From Anoplopoma fimbria (Eukaryota > Chordata > Actinopteri > Perciformes > Anoplopomatidae), in assembly GCF_027596085.1 (NCBI RefSeq), contig NC_072450.1, forward strand, positions 26,913,223 to 26,977,222: a stretch of 64,000 nt of DNA, in the 5' to 3' direction. This document shows positions 58,282 to 64,000 of this stretch, piece by piece (within the stretch, counting starts at the first letter, position 1; each line of letters begins with the position of its first letter). Position numbers and translations under genes: made by a program. The notes under the pieces are model-generated. The model made no database searches and was not told the origin of the DNA. It worked only from the letters and a program-made list of their open reading frames with translations.

Positions 58282-58864
58282 TTTTTTTAATAGGAAGCAC
58301 TTACTTTATTTGTAGAGGAAGTCCACGCAAAGATGTCCTTGAGGTCCTCCTTGTTAGATGTAGTTTTTTGGCAGTTTGTCTTGTTCCCTCAGTCATACGA
58401 ACAAAGATGAAAGCGTGTCCTCTTCCACTCTGTTACAGCTGTAGGTCTGTATGTTCTCTCTCCACAGATGCCATGGTTCAAGGTGTAGTTAGGACCAGCA
58501 TCAACAGTGTTGTAGCCTCAGTTTCCTGCAGATAAAAGTAGGAAGTTGTACAGGTGTCATTCCTTAGACTGTTAGTGAACAGTGTAATCCCATCAACTCT
58601 GACATTAATGTAAATCAGATCAAATTACTGTGAATAGGACAAGCCCTCCCATCTGTTATCAGCTGTGTTTCTTAATAACCTCAATCACTGCTTCAATTAA
58701 ATCACTGTGAATCCATTTCATGTACAGGTGGTCCACACTGTGTGGCTAACTTGTATCCTTTTCTGCAAACACACTCAATAATTCAAGAGTTTGCCTCAAT
58801 GCCTCATGGGCACATCCATGAGGCCTGTTTCTTTACTTCCCTGTTTTCTTTTACCTTTGCATGT
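58280..58864. other. Non-coding, nothing recognised
   Basis: The plus-strand 85-codon frame at 58278-58535 starts inside or beside the TA array and has no recognisable domain. Confidence 0.45.
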
Positions 58865-59050
58865 GCGCACTGATATGGAACCTCCGCGTCACTGGGAACT
58901 ATTTTTGCGCGGAGTGGCGCCGAGCCGTAGCGAGAGGGAGTGAATGTCACGTCACATGGGGGCAGGGTCGTCACAGGTGATCATTCAACCGACTACGCAT
59001 GCGCGAAGCTGCACACAGGTGCATTCAGGAGCGAAGGAAAAAAGAAGAAG
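58865..59050. promoter_or_regulatory. CpG-rich promoter-like patch with NRF1-like palindrome
   Basis: A short CpG-dense segment in A/T-rich DNA: TTTTTGCGCGGAGTGGCGCC, GAGCCGTAGCGAGAGGG, GTCACGTCACATGGGGGCAG and TACGCATGCGCG (58994-59005). The last differs from the NRF1 consensus YGCGCAYGCGCR at one position. These are typical of a housekeeping-type CpG promoter, but no transcript or downstream coding exon was identified on either strand. Confidence 0.4.
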
Positions 59051-60359
59051 CATATACAGTTCTAGCTAGGTCTACTGGAGTATGTGTAATCTCGAGGCAC
59101 AACTATGAATAATGAATATTAAAAATGATAATACAGTACAAATACAATTGTGAGGCCCAGCTGCGTTTCATTTGCATGTAGCGTGGTTCCTCACTACTGA
59201 GAGTGAATTTTCTCCGATTTACAACATCATTTGGCGGTGCAGCTCGATTCACGAACCGATGACAGAGCGTTTCTCCTCCCACTTGTCTTTCTTCTCATTT
59301 CTTTTCAAGAGTTATCTTTATCTTGGGTCGTTTGAATTGCATTTTACATTACGATACTTTTCGTATCACCAATCATACATCACTATTAGCTAATAGCTGC
59401 CAAGATTCTGTGTGCAGCACGCTTAACCTTTGACCTTGTGGGTCATCCTAAATCTCTCAGTTATGAGGGAGATTTGATAGTTAACTGTCTGCCACCTAAA
59501 CTAGTATGCTTAATCAAGTATACCTCAAGGGCTGTTTTCATCCGTTAAACATATCTCTCTGTTCAAATTGAGGGCCGTTAACCCAAAACATTAACCTGAA
59601 AGACACTAAAAGGCTTCTTACTGCAAAGAAACTCCAGTCCAGTACAATCCATTTATTAGTGCAGTTTCTACTGTTGAATCATTTATGGTTTTGATTTGAA
59701 GAAACCAAAGTAGCATGTGGCATGTTTGGAATTGTTTAGCATACCCACAACATTGAATAGTAAAACAAAATCAAACAGAGACAAGAAAGAAAAGGGACGA
59801 CACAGCAACCAGAGGAAACTGACTTTTGAGTCTTGGATTTATACTTCCAGAAAAACCAAAGACGATCTGAAGGATCTCGTGGCTGACGGCGCTTTGCCAC
59901 TCTTCTGCACAGTGGCTTCACAGAAGTGGAGTAATGCTCCATATCAGAGGTATAAACTGACAGGATGAGGTCAGAGCAGCAGCAGAAGGGAAAACAACAC
60001 TTGCTCGAGTGAACCATAATGATGTGTGAGAGAATAAACTCTCTGCTTGCATGCACAATGGAAACCCTGTGTTACTTATGGCCACTTAACACAAAGTGTT
60101 GGTGAAAGAGAGCAATGTCTGTGGGGCTCTGGCTTCTCAGCCGGCGTCAGGGCAACCTGGGAGAGATCGGTGCCTCTGGCGAGCCCCAGCCTCGGCTCCG
60201 TCTTACCCTCTGGAGGACGGCAAACACACTCAGACTCAGATTCACTGCGCAGAACAGATACATCATAGGTTAACAGGCCCATAACACAAAAAACAAATAA
60301 AAACCCAGATGTTGGCTCTGGCTCTCATGTGGAAATGATGCAGAGAAATGCTACTTATA
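59051..60359. other. Non-coding, nothing secure
   Basis: Small frames near 59717-60056 and 60047-60284 overlap on both strands without domains. A GAGG|GTAAGA donor-like site on the minus strand near 60207 was considered and set aside. Confidence 0.4.
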
Positions 60360-61262
60360 GGAAGTGGTACTGTATCTTATCAACCACTGGTACTTACTAC
60401 GTATTTAGCCAATGAAGGAAGAAGTACAACAACCTAGAAATACTCCATTACGAGTAAAAGTATTTCATTCAAACAAAAGTAAAAGAGAGTAGTATTATCA
60501 TCATTAAAATTGACTTAAACACTCAAAATTAAAAGTGTACGTTACTGGTATGTTTCTCTACATTGCAGTCTTAGTTGCATCAATTTATAAGTCAATGTAT
60601 AAGTATAAGATCGACAGTCGTAAGGAAATAAAAAAAGTTCCGCTACAAAAATGCATATTATATTATTGCTCTAATCTCTACTTTTTAATAACGTCTCTTT
60701 GGTGGAACTGCGAACAACTCCTAAACTTCTCACTACTTTTAATGAGGGTTCCTAAACCCCGAAAAAGTAGAAAACTACTAGAATAATATTGAACAATATC
60801 TTGTATCTTATATACGTAGCTATATTTATATATTGATATTTTCATGTTTTTATCTGTAACATTTTGATATGAAAAGTAGCATTTAACCATATCTGTATGG
60901 ATGAATGTAGTTGAGCAAAAAGTGAAATATTTCCCTCTGAAAGTAAGTTGAGCTGAAGTATAAAGTGTCAGTTAAGGTTCAGTATTCATGTTGCACCACC
61001 ATGTTTCTATGGTAGCCCAGAGCAGACAAACCAAACCCTCTAGAGAGAGCCTTTTCTGTTTTTTTGTGTTTCAATAAAGGCCACCACAGTTTCTGCTTGG
61101 GAAGGTAGGAGTGACCCGAGGGATCTTCAGTTGGTTGCAATCTGCAATCTCACCACTAGATGTCACTAAATCCTACACACTGCCCCTTAACATTTTGAAT
61201 CATTCCAGAAAAGTGTAGCACTTGGATAAATGTACTTAGCTACTTGCCACCATTGTATTTAG
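60360..61262. repeat. Teleost repeat with AAGTA-type blocks, interrupted
   Basis: Blocks such as GTAAAAGTATTTCATTC, AAAAGTAAAAGAGAGTAGTA, AGCAAAAAGTGAAATATTTCC, GTGTAGCACTTGGATAAATG and TACTTAGCTACTTGCCACCA match a scattered fish repeat with GTACTTAGTTACTTTCCACC-like ends. The part at 60995-61191 belongs to a different repeat. Boundaries are approximate. Confidence 0.5.
60995..61191. repeat. Second teleost repeat inserted in or next to the above
   Basis: AATAAAGGCCACCACAGTTT, GAAGGTAGGAGTGACCCGAG, TCAGTTGGTTGCAATCTGCA and CTCACCACTAGATGTCACTA, ending CCTACACACTGCCCCTTAA, are consecutive blocks of a very common fish repeat. Confidence 0.6.
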
Positions 61263-62536
61263 CAGGTACTTGTATCCATTAAGCTGCAGATAATGCCTTT
61301 GACAATGAAATTAAGTGCAAATGAACGCTCATAAGTGAAATCAGCACCGCAACGTTTTAGCTCTTGATTTTGCTAAATTAAAGCCATTTGAAACAAAAGT
61401 CTATCATCCCTCCATATGGTTTGAGTTTAGAGAGTAGTTCACCACTCATTGTTCTGTTTACTGTGAAAGAAGTCAAACTCAAGGGACATGATGACATGCA
61501 AAAACTGCATCATTCTCTGTGTGGCTGTAACAAAAAGAACACACCAGCGTTCAGTGTCTGAAAACTGGATTTTGGGTTGGGATTGCATGTTGTGACCATA
61601 AAATGTCATCAGCCAGCAGCCTCAGTCCCTATCAGGCAGTCTGCTGCACAGAGCACTCTCCTGTAGCCCTGGGCGCTGGCCACACTCGCTGGCACCCCCC
61701 CCCCCCCGCCATCGTCGCCTCTTCGTTCTCTCCCTCTCTCCTCCCCTTCTCTTCGTCTCTTTTTTTTTTACCAGGGTGCAGTGACCCCCCCCCCCCCAGG
61801 CGCTCGGCTTCCATAGTGTCATTGCGGAGGCCTCAGTGTTGACAAAGCGGCAGGCCTTCAGAAGACACACATCAAACCCCCCGTCCCTCCTCTGCGCTGT
61901 TAGGGAGCTCAATGCACAACAAAAGGACAGGGACTCCGGTTTCATTCTGGGGCCATTACGAGTCCCAACAACAACGCCCACGGACCCAAAAAACAGGCCC
62001 CTTGAGGACGCCGAGCGCATCGCGTGGTTACGAACACGAGCTCGAACCGCTCGAGACGAGTTCCGTGCTTACTGGCGGCGACGACGACAGCATTGTGACG
62101 GATGATTGTAAATACGAAGCATAAGTCAAGGCTGCTGGGGTTGATGCCATCGTGACACATGCACTCTAATGAGGACTGTGGCTGCTCCGCGGCTGCCAGG
62201 GACTTTCCCCCCCAAGGCTCGTTGAGCGGGAGGAATGGTATGTGATGCATACCAGATGTGATTGGAGACATCACACTGTTCACGTTGTTACTGCTAACCA
62301 AATAGTAGCAGCAACAAAAGGCAAGAGACCGTTTTTTATCCCCCTCTGTTCACACATTCAAAGCATGATGCTGGATGTGTGTAAGACTGGTTTGAGCCAG
62401 AAGCACAATAACACTTTTTTTTGACAGTTTCAGAGAGTATTGCACTTAGCAGAAGTGGCTGGTTAGGAGAGTTGGGGGACGGATACGACGATGGATACGA
62501 ATTTTCTCTCCATCCCTGACCAAACAGAGAGAATGC
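61263..62536. promoter_or_regulatory. Non-coding with a unique, CpG-rich candidate regulatory block
   Basis: C-runs lie at about 61686-61700 and 61786-61800. About 61810-62240 is unique-looking and CpG-rich (CCGAGCGCATCGCGTGG, GAGCTCGAACCGCTCGAGAC, ACTGGCGGCGACGACGACAG). Overlapping frames on both strands (61603-62301) have no domain and seem driven by composition. A regulatory role is inference only. Confidence 0.25.
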
Positions 62537-62982
62537 TTAAAGGTCCCATATTGTAAAAAGTTATATTTTTATGTCTTTTTAATTATAAAGTTCTAAATGA
62601 ATACTGTGAAAGTATCAAAATGCTCAATCCATGGAGAAACACACACGGACCGTACTCAAACACTGTGCCTTTAAATGAGCCGTGAAGATTACTGTACATT
62701 GTGATGTCACGACTATACAATATTAAGACCATTTCACAGTGTTAAATGTAAACATACTAAAAATGTCCCAGTTTATATCTGGTTATTTCCAGTGTATGTG
62801 AATGACCCGAGTTGACAGGAAGTAAACAAGGACCGAGGTTGTTGCCTAGCAAAGCCTAAAAGCGCCAAAACATAATGAGAAATATAAAGAGTTTTTTTAA
62901 ACGTTAAAGCATGTTAACATGTTCTGGTAGAAACCCAAGCACAAGTTAGAACCGTAATGTGGGCATGATATGTCCCCTTTAA
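62537..62982. mobile_element. TTAA-flanked MITE (piggyBac-like)
   Basis: Flanked by TTAA at 62537-62540 and 62979-62982. The left end AGGTCCCATATTG and right end CATGATATGTCCCCT are degenerate inverses. Internal AAATGAGCCGTGAAGATTAC and CCAGTTTATATCTGG blocks belong to a common fish MITE. No transposase frame is present. Confidence 0.7.
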
Positions 62983-63395
62983 TGTCTTTTGACCTTTTAG
63001 TCCTTCATACATCAAAATGAAACCCTTTGCCTACAAACATACATTTGGTGGCAGTCAGCCTCCAAACATGAGAGACGCCTCTATTACCTGAAGGCCTTTC
63101 TTAAAAGATACCAAGTGGTTACTTACACTTTGTATATATTCTGTGATTAGCACTTCAGACCACATGATGGCAGCAAAAGAGATTCTTTAGCCAAATCTCA
63201 ACTACTGGTCCAGATTTAGATGTTCTGTATGACCAGAAAGGTGTTGTCAGGATCGAATTCATTAACATTGTTCACTCTCGTTGTAGCTGAATAATGAACA
63301 AAATCAGTTTCACTGGGATCAATAGTTACACTGTATAAAAGGCTGTCACTCAGTAACACTTTGATCAACCCTCTTCACTCATATATGTGCAGAAT
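62983..63395. other. Non-coding, nothing recognised
   Basis: A/T-rich, no credible frame. Confidence 0.5.
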
Positions 63396-63452
63396 AAGAT
63401 AAGATAAAATAAGATAATCCTTTATTAGTCCCGCAGCAGGGAAATGTACAGG
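63396..63452 (-). mobile_element. Non-LTR retrotransposon 3' tail fragment
   Basis: AAGATAAGATAAAATAAGAT followed by AATCCTTTATTAGTCCCGCA and GCAGGGAAATGTACAGGAT is the reverse complement of a very common fish LINE-type 3' end with a TTATC-repeat tail. Only about 57 bp are recognisable. Confidence 0.6.
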
Positions 63453-63465
63453 ATATATCTTAAAG

Positions 63466-63645
63466 CAGTGGTTCCCAACCTGTGGGTTGACACTCTCCCC
63501 AAGGATTTGGAGGTATATGTTTTTCTAAGGGGATGTGAGATGAGTAAAGGAATATTTCTGCAACACCACATTCTGGTCATTTGTTCAGATATGTCTCATC
63601 TCTTTGTTATTTCTTATGTAATACTGATGTACCCTCCTCAGGCCT
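63466..63645. mobile_element. Possible hAT relic (CAGTGGTTCCCAACCT end)
   Basis: AGCAGTGGTTCCCAACCTGT is the classic start of Charlie/hAT-like elements. The remainder is degenerate and the other end is not resolved. The 67-codon frame here is not a gene. Confidence 0.4.
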
Positions 63646-63714
63646 AGTTCATTAACTATATATAGCAAAAGCAATCTTGTTGAACCGTTCACAATTCATA
63701 GGCGTACTTATATA

Positions 63715-63850
63715 TGTAGATTCTTGACTGAAGCAATACCAAAATGTAGAAATACTCGATTACAAGTAATTACAAGTCCTGCATTGAGGGTTTTACATCA
63801 GTAGAATGCAGAAATATCACCATTTAAGGTGAGACACTGCAGCAAAAACA
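63715..63850. repeat. Fragment of a common teleost repeat
   Basis: AATGTAGAAATACTCGATTA, CAAGTAATTACAAGTCCTGC and GTAGAATGCAGAAATATCA resemble the AAGTA-type repeat at 60360-61262. Ends uncertain. The last 150 bp of the window are A/T-rich and unassigned. Confidence 0.45.
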
Positions 63851-64000
63851 TTGTTTTTCAAGTGCTGCTAAACTATTTTTCCTCCAAAATACACATTTTT
63901 TATTGAACTGCTTTGTCTTCGCAAATTTCTCCTTAATTCACCAAAAATAAGCATTAGTTAATGCATTGTTTGCATATTTAAACATAACATAACAGAAAAC

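Noticed and set aside
60207..60244. Possible 38-nt minus-strand exon (TGCGCAG acceptor, GAGG|GTAAGA donor)
   Set aside because: The donor is good but the pyrimidine tract is weak, no neighbouring exon was found, and the peptide matches nothing I recognise.
61603..62301. Overlapping frames on both strands near 61.6-62.3 kb as coding exons
   Set aside because: Poly-C/poly-G runs and CpG-rich composition open several frames at once; no domain and no consistent splice sites seen.
1..64000. CRISPR arrays, operons or phage-type systems
   Set aside because: Repeat structure, splice signals, microsatellites and transposon families are those of a vertebrate nuclear genome; no such structure was seen.

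Overview
This window looks like teleost (probably percomorph) nuclear DNA: about 64 kb of mostly non-coding sequence holding one recognisable protein gene. The fish assignment rests on the gene itself and on the repeats. These include L2-clade LINE fragments ending in ATGTA-type tails, a Tc1-type foldback MITE, several hAT-like and TTAA-type MITEs, a tRNA-headed SINE-like repeat, and many long (CA/GT)n arrays.

The gene is a carbohydrate sulfotransferase of the HNK-1/GalNAc-4-sulfotransferase family, best matched to chst8, on the + strand. Its terminal coding exon (about 39,745-40,929) carries the whole catalytic domain with both PAPS-binding motifs. I also propose a 38-nt upstream exon at 38,368-38,405. 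It has good splice sites, only one open frame, and a phase that fits the terminal exon. The exon encoding the N-terminal Golgi membrane anchor was not found and is probably further upstream, inside or outside the window. A repeat-poor stretch follows the stop codon, and the first canonical AATAAA I noticed is at 43,982, so the 3' UTR may be about 3 kb.

Layout. 1-35 kb: presumed upstream or intronic DNA with hAT relics, a clean hAT MITE with an 8-bp target duplication (6,758-7,157), a SINE-like repeat (7.7 kb), microsatellite clusters (8.6-9.1, 21.6-21.9 and 29.2 kb), a near-perfect Tc1 MITE (20,167-20,388) and two almost identical L2 fragments in opposite orientation (23.2-24.2 and 27.6-28.3 kb). 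Between them lie several high-complexity blocks without repeat signatures (for example 0.8-1.1, 4.4-4.7, 10.9-11.7, 16.9-17.4, 24.6-25.2, 30-32 and 37.1-37.3 kb) that could be regulatory; conservation could not be tested. 35-38 kb: an hAT relic, a TIR-bounded MITE and then the chst8 exons. 44-64 kb: downstream DNA with a third L2 copy (46.5-47.5 kb), nested MITEs (53 kb), a TIR element flanked by a diverged direct duplication (57 kb), a CpG-rich promoter-like patch with an NRF1-like palindrome (58.9-59.0 kb) and more MITEs near the right edge.

No prokaryotic-type systems, CRISPR arrays, rRNA genes or convincing tRNA genes were seen. Apart from chst8 and the LINE fragments, the small open frames look like chance frames in low-complexity or repeat DNA. 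Family names for repeats come from recognised motifs, not from a database search.
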